DNA from: Flavobacterium litorale
GTDB taxonomy: Bacteria > Bacteroidota > Bacteroidia > Flavobacteriales > Flavobacteriaceae
Assembly: GCF_019613795.1 (NCBI RefSeq)
Contig: NZ_CP080429.1
Span: forward strand, 401,501-465,500
Reading direction: 5' to 3'
DNA: 64,000 bases
A program made the translations under genes and the position numbers. This document shows, piece by piece, positions 54,106 through 63,035 of this stretch. Position 1 is the first letter of the stretch. Each line of letters begins with the position of its first letter. Under the pieces are notes generated by a model. It saw nothing but the letters and a program-made list of their open reading frames with translations, ran no database searches and was not told the DNA's origin.

Positions 54106-54666
54106 ATGGACGATAAAAGACGTTGCGGTTGGTGCGAAAGTAGCGAGTTGTATAAAAAATACCATGACGAGGAATGGGGTAAGCCTGTTTACGATGATGC
54201 TACGCTATTTGAGTTTTTATTGCTGGAAACTTTTCAAGCGGGGCTTAGCTGGTATACTATATTGGTTAAGCGTGAGAGCTTTAAGAAGGCGTTTGACGGG
54301 TTCGACTACAAAAAAATAGCACTGTACAATCAAAACAAAATAGATGCGCTAATGCAGGATACGGGTATAATACGCAATACGTTAAAAGTAAAATCGGCTA
54401 TAAGTAATGCACAGGCTTTTATGAAGATACAAGAAGAGTTTGGTAGCTTTTCGGACTATTTTTGGGCTTTTACCAACGGTAAACCTATAATTAACAATTT
54501 TGAACGCCTTAGCGATGTACCTGCAACTACGCCACTATCGGATAAGATTAGTAAGGATATGAAAAAGCGAGGGTTTAAGTTTATAGGCTCTACTACACTC
54601 TATGCGCACATGCAGGCAACGGGTATGGTAAACGACCATATTTTATCGTGTTGGACGCGTAACTAG
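54106..54666 (+). CDS. tag: DNA-3-methyladenine glycosylase I
   Basis: Base-excision repair enzyme that removes 3-methyladenine, 186 residues. The family's zinc ligands are visible: Cys7 in RCGWC, His20 in KKYHDEEWG, and His and Cys in NDHILSCW at the end. The catalytic and base-pocket region is LLLETFQAGLSWYTIL. Alone on the plus strand, bounded by a terminator, with a poorly defined upstream region. Confidence 0.95.
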   Translation: MDDKRRCGWCESSELYKKYHDEEWGKPVYDDATLFEFLLLETFQAGLSWYTILVKRESFKKAFDGFDYKKIALYNQNKIDALMQDTGIIRNTLKVKSAISNAQAFMKIQEEFGSFSDYFWAFTNGKPIINNFERLSDVPATTPLSDKISKDMKKRGFKFIGSTTLYAHMQATGMVNDHILSCWTRN

Positions 54667-54700
54667 ATTAGTTAATAATTAGAATATTTAGATATAAGAC

Positions 54701-54730
54701 AAAAAGTCCTGCAATTGCAGGACTTTTTTA
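54701..54730. terminator. bidirectional terminator between tag and ahcY
   Basis: Fourteen-base self-complementary arms (AAAAAGTCCTGCAA / TTGCAGGACTTTTT) form a stem that can stop transcription from both convergent genes. Confidence 0.92.
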
Positions 54731-54780
54731 TATTTCTATTACGATAATCCAAAATCTGATTATCAATAAATACCTAAAAT

Positions 54781-56097
54781 CTAGTATCTGTAATACTCTG
54801 GCTTAAATGGTCCTTCAACCGAAACACCAATATACGCTGCTTGGTCTTCTCTAAGTGTTTCTAGCTCCACACCTAATTTTGCAAGGTGTAAGGCTGCTAC
54901 TTTTTCATCTAAATGTTTTGGTAGCATGTACACTTCGTTTTTATAGTTTTCACTGTTCTTCCAAAGTTCTATCTGCGCAAGCGTTTGGTTGGTAAACGAG
55001 TTACTCATTACAAAACTTGGATGTCCAGTAGCACAACCAAGGTTTACTAAACGCCCTTCGGCAAGAATAATAATATCTTTACCATTAATGGTGTACTTAT
55101 CTACCTGTGGTTTTATTTCTACTTTAGTAGCACCATGGTTATCGTTTAACCAAGCCATATCAATTTCGTTATCAAAATGCCCAATGTTACATACTAATGC
55201 TTTGTCCTTTAGCATCTCAAAGTGGCGTCCCATAACAATATCTTTGTTACCTGTAGTAGTAATAACAATATCGGCATTACCAATAACCGTTTCTAACCTT
55301 TTCACTTCAAAGCCATCCATAGCAGCTTGTAGTGCACATATTGGGTCAATCTCCGTAACGGTAACTATCGATCCTGCACCTCTAAACGAAGCCGCAGTAC
55401 CTTTACCTACATCGCCATAACCACAAACCACTACTCTTTTACCCGCTAACATAAGGTCGGTAGCACGACGTACTGCATCAACAGCACTCTCTTTACAACC
55501 GTATTTGTTATCAAATTTCGATTTTGTAACCGAGTCGTTAACATTAATAGCTGGCATTACCAGTGTACCGTTTTTCATTCTTTCGTATAAACGGTGTACC
55601 CCTGTAGTAGTTTCTTCCGATAATCCTTTAATACCTGCTGCAAGCTCAGGGAATCTGTCAAACACCATGTTAGTAAGGTCACCACCATCATCCAAAATCA
55701 TGTTCAATGGTTTACGGTCTTCTCCAAAAAATAATGTTTGCTCAATACACCAGTCAAACTCCTCTTCAGTAAGCCCTTTCCATGCATATACTGGTATTCC
55801 AGCAGCAGCAATTGCCGCAGCAGCGTGGTCTTGTGTAGAGAATATGTTACAAGAACTCCAAGTAACATCGGCACCTAACGCTACAAGTGTTTCTATTAAT
55901 ACCGCCGTTTGTATCGTCATGTGCAAGCATCCTGCAATGCGTGCACCTTTAAGTGGTTGCTCGTCTTTATATTCTTCACGAAGTGCCATTAACCCCGGCA
56001 TTTCCGCCTCTGCAAGCGTAATCTCTTTTCTACCCCAATCTGCAAGGGAAATATCTTTTACTTTGTAAGCCACGTATGGCGCTGTTTTAGTACTCAT
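54781..56097 (-). CDS. ahcY: adenosylhomocysteinase
   Basis: NAD-dependent hydrolase that splits S-adenosylhomocysteine to adenosine and homocysteine in the methylation cycle. The 438-residue protein shows [36 protein letters not shown], the NAD loop [34 protein letters not shown] with the catalytic Lys, and the conserved C-terminal KPEYYRY. A single gene, convergent with tag and divergent from the phosphopantetheinyl transferase gene. Confidence 0.97.
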   Translation of the reverse strand: MSTKTAPYVAYKVKDISLADWGRKEITLAEAEMPGLMALREEYKDEQPLKGARIAGCLHMTIQTAVLIETLVALGADVTWSSCNIFSTQDHAAAAIAAAGIPVYAWKGLTEEEFDWCIEQTLFFGEDRKPLNMILDDGGDLTNMVFDRFPELAAGIKGLSEETTTGVHRLYERMKNGTLVMPAINVNDSVTKSKFDNKYGCKESAVDAVRRATDLMLAGKRVVVCGYGDVGKGTAASFRGAGSIVTVTEIDPICALQAAMDGFEVKRLETVIGNADIVITTTGNKDIVMGRHFEMLKDKALVCNIGHFDNEIDMAWLNDNHGATKVEIKPQVDKYTINGKDIIILAEGRLVNLGCATGHPSFVMSNSFTNQTLAQIELWKNSENYKNEVYMLPKHLDEKVAALHLAKLGVELETLREDQAAYIGVSVEGPFKPEYYRY

Positions 56098-56131
56098 GAA
56101 TATTGTATATTTGTATTAGCAAAAATTTATG

Positions 56132-56139
56132 CAAATTTA
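56132..56139 (-). promoter_or_regulatory. candidate -7 box for ahcY
   Basis: CAAATTTA reads TAAATTTG on the minus strand, matching TAnnTTTG, about 35 bases before the ahcY start. No clear -33 element. Confidence 0.4.
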
Positions 56140-56249
56140 AGCATTTCCTGCATAAACACACAGCTTTAAGAAGAATTTAAGCATTGTTAACCATTATAAC
56201 CATTTGAAAAACAATGCGGTGAATTATACCGCACCTATAAACATTTGCA

Positions 56250-56900
56250 ATGCCATTATACCAATCTGTTAGCATAAATCAAGATACCCAATTACTAGTC
56301 TGGAAAATTACAGAGTCATACAACACCCTTTTTAGGAGCGTTCAGCTTAGAGATGTATGCCTTGCTAGGTTAGAGGGGATGAAAAGCGAACAACACCAAA
56401 ACGGTTTTTTAAGTGTTAGAATGCTTTTACAGGAAGCGGGTTATACCGATTTTGATTTGTATTACGATGAAGATGGTAAACCACACCTTAAAGACGGCAA
56501 GTACATATCCATAACCCATTCACACAATTTTTCGGCTATTATTATTAGCAACAAAAACGTGGGTATTGATATGGAAAAGCAACGCAAAAAAATATTGATA
56601 ATTGCCGAAAAATTCTGTACCTCTGAGCTTAGTTACTTAAATACCAAAAATGATACAGAGCGCATACGGCAACTTACCGTTATTTGGGGTGTTAAAGAAG
56701 CCTTGTTTAAAATGATTTCGCTACCTGGCATTAGTTTTAAAAACCATATTGATGTTGTTCCGTTTACACTCGAGAAAGATAGTGGCGATGCCAACCTACG
56801 TTTTAACGATATGAATTGCGATTATTCGTTTTATTTTCAGGAAATAGAAGGTTTTACCCTAGTGTATAGCTTTGAAAAAAAACAAACACAAAGCCTATAA
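56250..56900 (+). CDS. 4'-phosphopantetheinyl transferase family protein
   Basis: Transfers the phosphopantetheine arm of coenzyme A to carrier proteins. The 216-residue protein resembles the Sfp/AcpT type: the N-terminal substrate region GKPHLKDGKYISITHSHNFS, the metal-binding VGIDMEK (Asp and Glu ligands), and the catalytic VIWGVKEALFKM with the WxxKEA motif. Its carrier (acyl carrier protein or a secondary-metabolite carrier) cannot be told. It lies one base before pnuC, so the two are co-transcribed. Confidence 0.9.
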   Translation: MPLYQSVSINQDTQLLVWKITESYNTLFRSVQLRDVCLARLEGMKSEQHQNGFLSVRMLLQEAGYTDFDLYYDEDGKPHLKDGKYISITHSHNFSAIIISNKNVGIDMEKQRKKILIIAEKFCTSELSYLNTKNDTERIRQLTVIWGVKEALFKMISLPGISFKNHIDVVPFTLEKDSGDANLRFNDMNCDYSFYFQEIEGFTLVYSFEKKQTQSL

Positions 56901-56901
56901 C

Positions 56902-57537
56902 ATGAACGAAATATTCGATTTCCTTTTTAGCCAATATAAAGACTACTCTACCCCATTTATTGTATTAGAAATTATTGCAACCATATTTGGTGCACTAAGC
57001 GTTGTATTTTCGGCGCGAAACAGCATATTGGTATACCCCACAGGTTTAGTAAGTACAGCCCTATACGTTTATTTGTTATATGTAGGTAGCCTGTATGGCG
57101 ACATGATAATTAATGGCTACTACTTTTACATGAGCATATACGGTTGGTGGCTATGGAGCAGAAAGGATAAACAAGATGGTGGCACACTAAAAATATCGAA
57201 AATGCAAAGTAAAGATAACATAGTGTGCCTACTAATATTTATGGGTTCGGTTATATTTGTGTCCAGTATTTATATTTATTTCGATAAATTTACATATTGG
57301 TGGGCGTATGTAGATACGTTTATTACAGGACTGTTTTTTATAGGTATGTGGCTATTAGCAAAACGTAAACTAGAAAACTGGCTGTTTTTAATTGTAGGCG
57401 ATATTATTGCTATACCCCTTTTCTTTTTAAAAGGCTACACGTTTACCAGCATGCTAAGTATATTTTTAACTATTGTTGCATTTATAGGCTATTTTTCATG
57501 GAAAAAAACATTACAAAACAATCCTACAACACTGTAG
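56902..57537 (+). CDS. pnuC: PnuC-family vitamin (nicotinamide riboside or thiamine) transporter
   Basis: Inner-membrane transporter of 211 residues with about seven hydrophobic segments. The ATG at 56902 is used; a frame start at 56872 lies inside the upstream gene. The family's conserved membrane parts are LEIIATIFGALSVVFSARNS, PTGLVSTALYVYLLY, GDMIINGYYFYMSIYGWWLW and FTSMLSIFLTIVAFIGYFSW. PnuC proteins take up nicotinamide riboside; the PnuT branch takes up thiamine and in Bacteroidota often accompanies a TPP-controlled TonB receptor, one of which lies 2.6 kb downstream here. The substrate is therefore open. Its 3' end overlaps the next gene by 40 bases. Confidence 0.88.
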   Translation: MNEIFDFLFSQYKDYSTPFIVLEIIATIFGALSVVFSARNSILVYPTGLVSTALYVYLLYVGSLYGDMIINGYYFYMSIYGWWLWSRKDKQDGGTLKISKMQSKDNIVCLLIFMGSVIFVSSIYIYFDKFTYWWAYVDTFITGLFFIGMWLLAKRKLENWLFLIVGDIIAIPLFFLKGYTFTSMLSIFLTIVAFIGYFSWKKTLQNNPTTL

Positions 57538-59408
57538 CAATTACGGTTTATGCAGAAACAGCACAAATTGCTAATGCTATTGCAAATACGATGGAAGCAC
57601 ACCAAATTGCTGACACTGGTAACGCAATTGCTTTTAACTTTAAAAGTTTTGATATTACAACAGGTTTAAATAAGAAAAACAGACCCGCCAACGATAAGTT
57701 AGTACTAATTGCTGTTACTACCACCGAGGACGATGCCGTAAAAAAGCTTGTAAACGAACTAAGCCATAAAGAAACCAACTACGCCATTGTTAACGGAAAC
57801 GAAGCAAACCTTACAGCAAAAGGGAGCGAAATAATGAGCAACCTTAAACAAGCAATAGCACTGGGTTTAACCGTAAAAGACTATGCCGATATACACAACA
57901 GAGGCATTGGTTTAGATAAGGTAGCTGCACAACTAAATAATTTTAAAACAGGAATTAGTAAAATAGTCTTAAAAAAACCAGCCGTTATAAACGATGGTAT
58001 TTTTAAGCTACCCAAAGCATCAGCAGAGGAATATGCTGCTTATTTTGAGCGGAAAAAGAATAATTTTAAGCTAACCAAGTTTGTACCTGCATCAGGAGCA
58101 GCATCACGAATGTTTAAATTCTTAAATGAATTTATGGTAAACTTTGACCCTGAAAACGATACCATAAACGCCTACATTAACAGAAAAAACGATACTGCAC
58201 TCAACACCTTTTTAGTTGGGTTAGAAAAATTCCCGTTTTACAACACTATTATGGATGTTATAAAACAAAACCCCAATTATAACGAATGGAGCAAAAGCAC
58301 ACGCAGCTATAACTTTATAAAAACAATGTTGCAGGACGAGCAATTCGATTTTGCCAACAAACCAAAAGGTATATTACCATTCCATCAATGTGATAATTAT
58401 GTTGCCACCCCTGTCTGCGAGCATCTTACGGAAAGCGTTACGTATGCCGAATCGGGAAAAAAGAGCAACGTACACTTTACCATATCCGAAGAACATTTGG
58501 ATGGATTTTTGGATGCCATAACAGCAGCCAGAGAAAGCGTTGAAAAAGAATCGGGCACAGCTATTGATTTTAGTTTTTCGTACCAGCATAAAAAAACCGA
58601 TACCATTGCGGTAGCCATGGATAATGTTCCGTTTAGAGAGGCGGATGGTACAATACTGTTTAGACCTGGAGGGCATGGCGCATTGATAGAAAACCTCAAC
58701 AACCTCGAAGCTGATATTGTTTTTGTTAAGAACATAGACAATGTTAGCAATAACAACCTCGAAACCATATCGCTATACAAAAAAGCACTAGCAGGTGGGT
58801 TAATTGAGTTACAGGAACAAGTATTTATTTACTTGGAACGCATTGATGAAGGCGACGTTAATGAGAACGAAGTAAACGAAATATTTACGTTTGCCAAAGA
58901 GCAATTAGCGCAACATATACCCGAAGATGTATCTAAATTCACCCATGATAATAAGGTAGCCTATGCGCGCGACCTACTAAACAGACCGATTAGGGTTTGT
59001 GGTATGGTAAAAAATGAGGGCGAACCTGGAGGCGGACCTTTTTGGGTTGAGGAGGAAAAAGGAAGGCTATCGTTACAAATTGTAGAAAGCTCGCAAATAG
59101 ATACAGAAAATGCCAACCAAAAAGCAATCCTATCGCAATCTACACACTTTAATCCTGTAGATTTGGTTTGTGGACTTAAAAACTACAAGGGCGAATACTT
59201 TAACCTTAACGAATATGTAGATGAGGGCACGGGCTTTATAGTAACTAAAAACCGCTTGGGTAAAGATGTAAAATCGTATGAATTGCCAGGGCTCTGGAAT
59301 GGTGCTATGGCAGGCTGGATTACTGTATTTGCCGAAGTGCCTTTAGAAACATTTAGCCCTGTAAAAACGGTAAACGACCTACTAAAACCCGCGCACCAAC
59401 CACAATAA
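57498..59408 (+). CDS. DUF4301 family protein with a ~110-residue N-terminal extension
   Basis: A 636-residue cytosolic protein. From about residue 113 (SNLKQAIALGLTVKDYADIH) to the end it matches the layout of DUF4301 proteins, with KFVPASGAASRMFKFL, HQCDNYVATPVCEHL, LFRPGGHGALIENLN, RVCGMVKNEGEPGGGPFWV and ELPGLWNGAMAGWITVFAEV; the family is usually ~510 residues. Residues 1-112 are extra, without stops, beginning inside the end of pnuC (ATG 57498). An ATG at 57834 would give a normal-length protein and is the alternative start. Function is unknown; the PASGAASRM and FRPGGHGAL loops suggest nucleotide or phosphate binding (inference). Confidence 0.85.
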   Translation: MEKNITKQSYNTVAITVYAETAQIANAIANTMEAHQIADTGNAIAFNFKSFDITTGLNKKNRPANDKLVLIAVTTTEDDAVKKLVNELSHKETNYAIVNGNEANLTAKGSEIMSNLKQAIALGLTVKDYADIHNRGIGLDKVAAQLNNFKTGISKIVLKKPAVINDGIFKLPKASAEEYAAYFERKKNNFKLTKFVPASGAASRMFKFLNEFMVNFDPENDTINAYINRKNDTALNTFLVGLEKFPFYNTIMDVIKQNPNYNEWSKSTRSYNFIKTMLQDEQFDFANKPKGILPFHQCDNYVATPVCEHLTESVTYAESGKKSNVHFTISEEHLDGFLDAITAARESVEKESGTAIDFSFSYQHKKTDTIAVAMDNVPFREADGTILFRPGGHGALIENLNNLEADIVFVKNIDNVSNNNLETISLYKKALAGGLIELQEQVFIYLERIDEGDVNENEVNEIFTFAKEQLAQHIPEDVSKFTHDNKVAYARDLLNRPIRVCGMVKNEGEPGGGPFWVEEEKGRLSLQIVESSQIDTENANQKAILSQSTHFNPVDLVCGLKNYKGEYFNLNEYVDEGTGFIVTKNRLGKDVKSYELPGLWNGAMAGWITVFAEVPLETFSPVKTVNDLLKPAHQPQ

Positions 59409-59430
59409 AAAGATTAAACACATCAGATAA

Positions 59431-59479
59431 TAGAATATAGATTTTATACCACAGATTGATATCTAATATCTATATTCTA
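59431..59479. repeat. 12-bp inverted repeat between the DUF4301 gene and arfB
   Basis: TAGAATATAGAT (59431-59442) and ATCTATATTCTA (59468-59479) are perfect inverted copies 25 bases apart. There is no T run beyond the right arm, so termination is uncertain; the right arm ends 24 bases before arfB. Confidence 0.4.
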
Positions 59480-59502
59480 AAGCCCCAATTCTATTCTGAA
59501 AA

Positions 59503-59904
59503 ATGGATAACACACGCATAATACAGGAACTCGATTTTAAAGCCGTACGCAGTAGTGGTGCAGGCGGGCAAAACGTAAATAAGGTTGCCAGTAAAGTAGT
59601 GTTGAGTTTTAACCTATCAGATTCCAAAGCCTTAACTGCTGAAGAAAAGGAATTGGCAACAACCAACCTTGCCAACCGGCTAACTAACGACGGTATTTTA
59701 CTATTGCATTGCGATGAAGACCGTAGCCAACTCCGCAACAAGGATATTGTAATTAAACGCTTTTTACAGCTAATGGAGGGCGCACTTACCGTACCTAAAG
59801 AGCGTAAACCTACCAAAATACCCAAAGCAGCCATTAAAAAACGACTGAAAAACAAAAAAAACGTATCGGAGAAAAAGCAGTTACGCAAACCACCAGAGCA
59901 TTAA
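59503..59904 (+). CDS. arfB: alternative ribosome-rescue factor / peptidyl-tRNA hydrolase ArfB
   Basis: Releases stalled ribosomes that have no stop codon in the A site. The 133-residue protein has the release-factor catalytic loop RSSGAGGQNVNK (GGQ at residues 21-23), lacks the codon-reading domain, and ends in a long basic tail (KKRLKNKKNVSEKKQLRK) that enters the mRNA tunnel. Length and order fit ArfB/YaeJ. It is transcribed alone or from DUF4301 read-through. Confidence 0.93.
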   Translation: MDNTRIIQELDFKAVRSSGAGGQNVNKVASKVVLSFNLSDSKALTAEEKELATTNLANRLTNDGILLLHCDEDRSQLRNKDIVIKRFLQLMEGALTVPKERKPTKIPKAAIKKRLKNKKNVSEKKQLRKPPEH

Positions 59905-59993
59905 ATTAAAACGTAAGATAATGGATAGAAAATAAAAGACTAGTGCTTTTTTAAAAAATCCAAAAATCTGATAACCCAACAAAAAAAAGTTAC

Positions 59994-60001
59994 TACATTT
60001 G
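59994..60001 (+). promoter_or_regulatory. candidate -7 box for the TPP-controlled receptor
   Basis: TACATTTG matches TAnnTTTG and would start RNA near 60006, exactly at the front of the riboswitch. The -33 element is not clear. Confidence 0.5.
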
Positions 60002-60006
60002 CGCCG

Positions 60007-60117
60007 TCTCAAAGGGGTGCCTAATATATCAGGCTGAGATCATACCCAAAGAACCTGGGCGGGTAATGCTGCCAAGGGAAAAAGGCAACAAAATAACGGA
60101 GTGCACGCCGCTGTTTT
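60007..60117 (+). ncRNA. TPP riboswitch (THI element) with downstream hairpin
   Basis: The thi-box core is plain: AAAGGGGTGCC, GGCTGAGATCATACCC, GAACCTGGGCGGGTAATGC and CCAAGGGAA, in the right order and spacing (60011-60080). Behind it, AAAATAACGG (60090-60099) can pair with CCGCTGTTTT (60108-60117), a terminator-like stem that could be the expression platform. It lies 71 bases before a TonB-dependent receptor gene, so thiamine pyrophosphate should repress that gene. Confidence 0.95.
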
Positions 60118-60187
60118 AATGCCACATATTTTATAATTTAACACTAACAGGAATAATTGCCCCTTTTATTCGTAAACACATTTACGA

Positions 60188-62347
60188 ATGAAACTTTTAT
60201 TCAATCAAATCAACAGGAAAAATGCTTTCCTATGCGCTTTTGGGTTTGCTGCTTTAGGTGCTACGGCACAAACAGCCCCAGAGCAAGACTCTACAAAAGT
60301 ACAAGAGTACAAACTAGAAGAGGTACTCGTACAAGCCGTGCGTGTAAAAGCACAAACACCCGTAACCTTTACTAACGTTAGCAAAGAGGAAATTGCCCCA
60401 CGTAACTTAGGGCAGGATATTCCTATTCTGCTTAACTACCTCCCCTCTGTAGTTACCACCACCGATGCGGGTAACGGTATAGGGTACACTGGTATACGTG
60501 TGCGTGGTGCCGATGCCAGCCGTGTAAACGTTACGCTAAACGGAATACCGTATAACGATGCCGAATCGCATGGTACATTTTGGGTTAACATGCCCGACTT
60601 TGCCTCATCGGTAGAGAACATTCAGCTACAGCGTGGTGTAGGTACATCTACCAACGGTGCAGGTGCTTTTGGTGCAAGCCTTAACCTACTTACCGATAGT
60701 TACAGCCCAGAGGCTAGTGGCGAAATATCCAACTCGTTTGGTAGTTTTAATTCGCGTAAGCATACCGTAAAATTTAGTACGGGTTTAATGAACGACCGCT
60801 TTGAAATAGCAGGTCGATTATCAAACATTGCTTCGGATGGTTATATAGACAGGGCAGAATCCGACCTGAAATCGTACTTTTTGCAGGGTACATACGTGTA
60901 TGGCTCTACACTAATAAAAGCCTTAGTATTTGGCGGTAAAGAGCGTACTTATCAAGCATGGAATGGTATTGACAAAGCGACGCTAGATAGTAACCGCCGT
61001 TTTAATACCTCGGGTATTTATACGGATATTGATGGCAACGTTCGTTTTTATGATGACGAAGTAGACAATTACCAGCAAGACCATTACCAATTGCACTGGA
61101 ACGAAAAATTAAATAACAACTGGAACACTAATATTGCCGTACACTACACTATTGGTAAAGGGTATTTTGAGAATTACAGAGACGGTACTACGGCAGCCAA
61201 CTACCCTGGTATACAAGCTACAAATACCGATGGCACTACCGATTTGGTTACACGCAAGTGGCTGGAGAATGATTTTTACGGTACAACTTTCTCGGCGAAT
61301 TATAATAACAACGGTTTAGATGTTGTTTTTGGTGGTGCCTGGAATAAGTACGAGGGCGACCATTTTGGAAACATTATTTGGGCAAGAAACTCGGCTGGTG
61401 TACAACCTGACGACCGTTACTATGATAACGTTGCCGATAAAACCGACTTTAATGTATTTGCTAAAGCAAACTACCAAATTACAAACAACCTAAGCCTGTT
61501 TGGCGATTTACAATACCGAAATGTAGCCTACAAAGCAAGTAACGTTTTGGAGAGTGCCGCTACACCACTACCTGTAGATGATACTTTCGACTTTTTTAAC
61601 CCAAAAGCGGGACTTACGTATAGCGTAAACAATAAAAATAATATTTACTTTTCGTATGCGCGTGCCAACAAAGAGCCACGCCGTGCCGATTACGAAAATG
61701 GCAGTACCAAGCCCGAAAGCCTAAACGATTTTGAGCTAGGATGGCGTTACAAATCGGGTAAAAACGATGTTACTATAAACGGTTACTACATGCGTTACAA
61801 AGACCAATTGGTACTTACGGGAGCTTTAAACGATGTGGGCGCACCACTATATACCAATAGTGGCGATAGCTACCGTTTGGGTGTAGAGGCTGAGGCTACC
61901 CTATTTATTACCAACAAATGGGTAATACGCCCTAATATAGCTTTGAGCGATAATAAAAATGTAGACTTTTTTAACGAAGGCGAAACAGGTGTTGAAGATT
62001 TAGGGAATACCGAAATTGCATTTTCGCCAAGTGTTATAGCGGGTAACCAGTTAATTTACCTACCGATGAAGAATGTACAAATAGCACTACTATCTAAATT
62101 TGTAGGCGAGCAGTACATGGACAATTTAGAATCGGACAACGCTAAGTTGGATAGCTACTTTGTAAACGACTTAAATGTTAGCTACGAGATAAAAACAAAA
62201 TCAATCTTTAAAAGCATTGTATTAAACGGATTGGTAAATAATGTTTTTGATACCGAGTACGTATCAAACGGATATATGTTTGGCGACCCTTACTACTATC
62301 CGCAAGCTGGTATTAACTTTTTAGTAGGTGCAACACTAAAATTTTAA
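60188..62347 (+). CDS. TonB-dependent outer-membrane receptor, TPP-riboswitch controlled (probable thiamine uptake)
   Basis: A 719-residue receptor with a signal peptide (ending GATAQ), a TonB-box-like region YKLEEVLVQAVRVKAQTPV, a plug domain with LPSVVTTTDAGNGIGYTGIR, VRGADASRVNVTLNGIPYND and QRGVGTSTNGAGAFGASLNL, and a 22-strand barrel ending in VGATLKF. The TPP riboswitch before it makes thiamine or a derivative the likely ligand; thiamine-regulated outer-membrane receptors of this kind are known in Bacteroidota. A terminator closes the gene, so it is a one-gene unit. Confidence 0.93.
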   Translation: MKLLFNQINRKNAFLCAFGFAALGATAQTAPEQDSTKVQEYKLEEVLVQAVRVKAQTPVTFTNVSKEEIAPRNLGQDIPILLNYLPSVVTTTDAGNGIGYTGIRVRGADASRVNVTLNGIPYNDAESHGTFWVNMPDFASSVENIQLQRGVGTSTNGAGAFGASLNLLTDSYSPEASGEISNSFGSFNSRKHTVKFSTGLMNDRFEIAGRLSNIASDGYIDRAESDLKSYFLQGTYVYGSTLIKALVFGGKERTYQAWNGIDKATLDSNRRFNTSGIYTDIDGNVRFYDDEVDNYQQDHYQLHWNEKLNNNWNTNIAVHYTIGKGYFENYRDGTTAANYPGIQATNTDGTTDLVTRKWLENDFYGTTFSANYNNNGLDVVFGGAWNKYEGDHFGNIIWARNSAGVQPDDRYYDNVADKTDFNVFAKANYQITNNLSLFGDLQYRNVAYKASNVLESAATPLPVDDTFDFFNPKAGLTYSVNNKNNIYFSYARANKEPRRADYENGSTKPESLNDFELGWRYKSGKNDVTINGYYMRYKDQLVLTGALNDVGAPLYTNSGDSYRLGVEAEATLFITNKWVIRPNIALSDNKNVDFFNEGETGVEDLGNTEIAFSPSVIAGNQLIYLPMKNVQIALLSKFVGEQYMDNLESDNAKLDSYFVNDLNVSYEIKTKSIFKSIVLNGLVNNVFDTEYVSNGYMFGDPYYYPQAGINFLVGATLKF

Positions 62348-62383
62348 ACAACAACTAGCTTTACTTTTAATTGGAGTTAAAAT

Positions 62384-62420
62384 AAAAAATCCTGCTACAC
62401 TATTGTGGCAGGATTTTTTT
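62384..62420. terminator. bidirectional terminator between the receptor and the lipoprotein gene
   Basis: AAAAAATCCTGCTAC pairs with GTGGCAGGATTTTTT (one G-U pair) around a short loop, with T runs on both strands. Confidence 0.9.
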
Positions 62421-62443
62421 GTACTGTATATACTAGATAATCA

Positions 62444-62875
62444 TTAATTAAAAACCCGTATTACGCTTGGGTTAACCACCTCTACCCTATACTGTTTTAA
62501 TGGGAACTCTTTTTCTGTAGATTGCCCGTTAAACAGGTTGTATTCGGCTTCATCGCAAGGGCATATTGCCGTAATACCCTGTAAAAACATCCCAGAACAT
62601 TCCGATATTTCTTGGTTGGGGCACGTTGCCTCATACGCCACATAACCACCCCCTGTATTCATTACAAAAATACCCGTAATACCTACCCCTGCTTGGTCTA
62701 TATAAACAGGGTTACCCGTAAATTGTAAATTGGTATATAAAGGCAGCTCCATATTAATATCTACAGAAAAACCGTAGTTGGGTAAATACCTGTTATTATT
62801 GTTAATACCATCGTTACTACAACCAAACAATAACGGTAATAATAAAAGGAGTATAATATATTTAGTTGCGTTCAT
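62444..62875 (-). CDS. Rieske-like lipoprotein without histidine ligands
   Basis: A 143-residue lipoprotein (LLPLLFGC, Cys19, then SNDG). The last half resembles a Rieske fold: VAYEATCPNQ, then ECSGMFLQGITAICPCDEAEYNLFNGQ, and a closing strand pair YRVEVVNPSVIRVF. In true Rieske proteins the cluster is held by CxH and CxxH; here the positions after each Cys are Pro-Asn and Pro-Cys-Asp, so the histidines are missing and a [2Fe-2S] cluster is unlikely. Such proteins precede greA in other flavobacteria by my recollection; function unknown. Convergent with the receptor gene. Confidence 0.75.
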   Translation of the reverse strand: MNATKYIILLLLLPLLFGCSNDGINNNNRYLPNYGFSVDINMELPLYTNLQFTGNPVYIDQAGVGITGIFVMNTGGGYVAYEATCPNQEISECSGMFLQGITAICPCDEAEYNLFNGQSTEKEFPLKQYRVEVVNPSVIRVFN

Positions 62876-62971
62876 AAATTTCTACTTATATAGTTACGAA
62901 ACAAATTTAAATTAATTAACTTTGATATGTGCTATTGCACTTAGTAATAAACAGACATATTAAAAAAATAT

Positions 62972-63013
62972 TATCTTTGCAGAAAGAAATCCCGTCCTGA
63001 ATGGGATTTTTTC
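62972..63013 (+). promoter_or_regulatory. greA promoter box and leader terminator-like hairpin
   Basis: TATCTTTG at 62972-62979 fits the -7 consensus, and TAACTTTG at 62917-62924 is a second candidate. Just downstream, AAATCCC (62988-62993) pairs with GGGATTT (63003-63009) followed by seven T, an intrinsic-terminator shape 23 bases before the greA ATG with no upstream gene on this strand. Confidence 0.6.
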
Positions 63014-63035
63014 TATTTATATAAACGATGAAGTT

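Noticed and set aside
54989..56068. Two long plus-strand frames (143 and 187 residues) over ahcY
   Set aside because: Antisense shadows of a highly conserved gene; no independent support.
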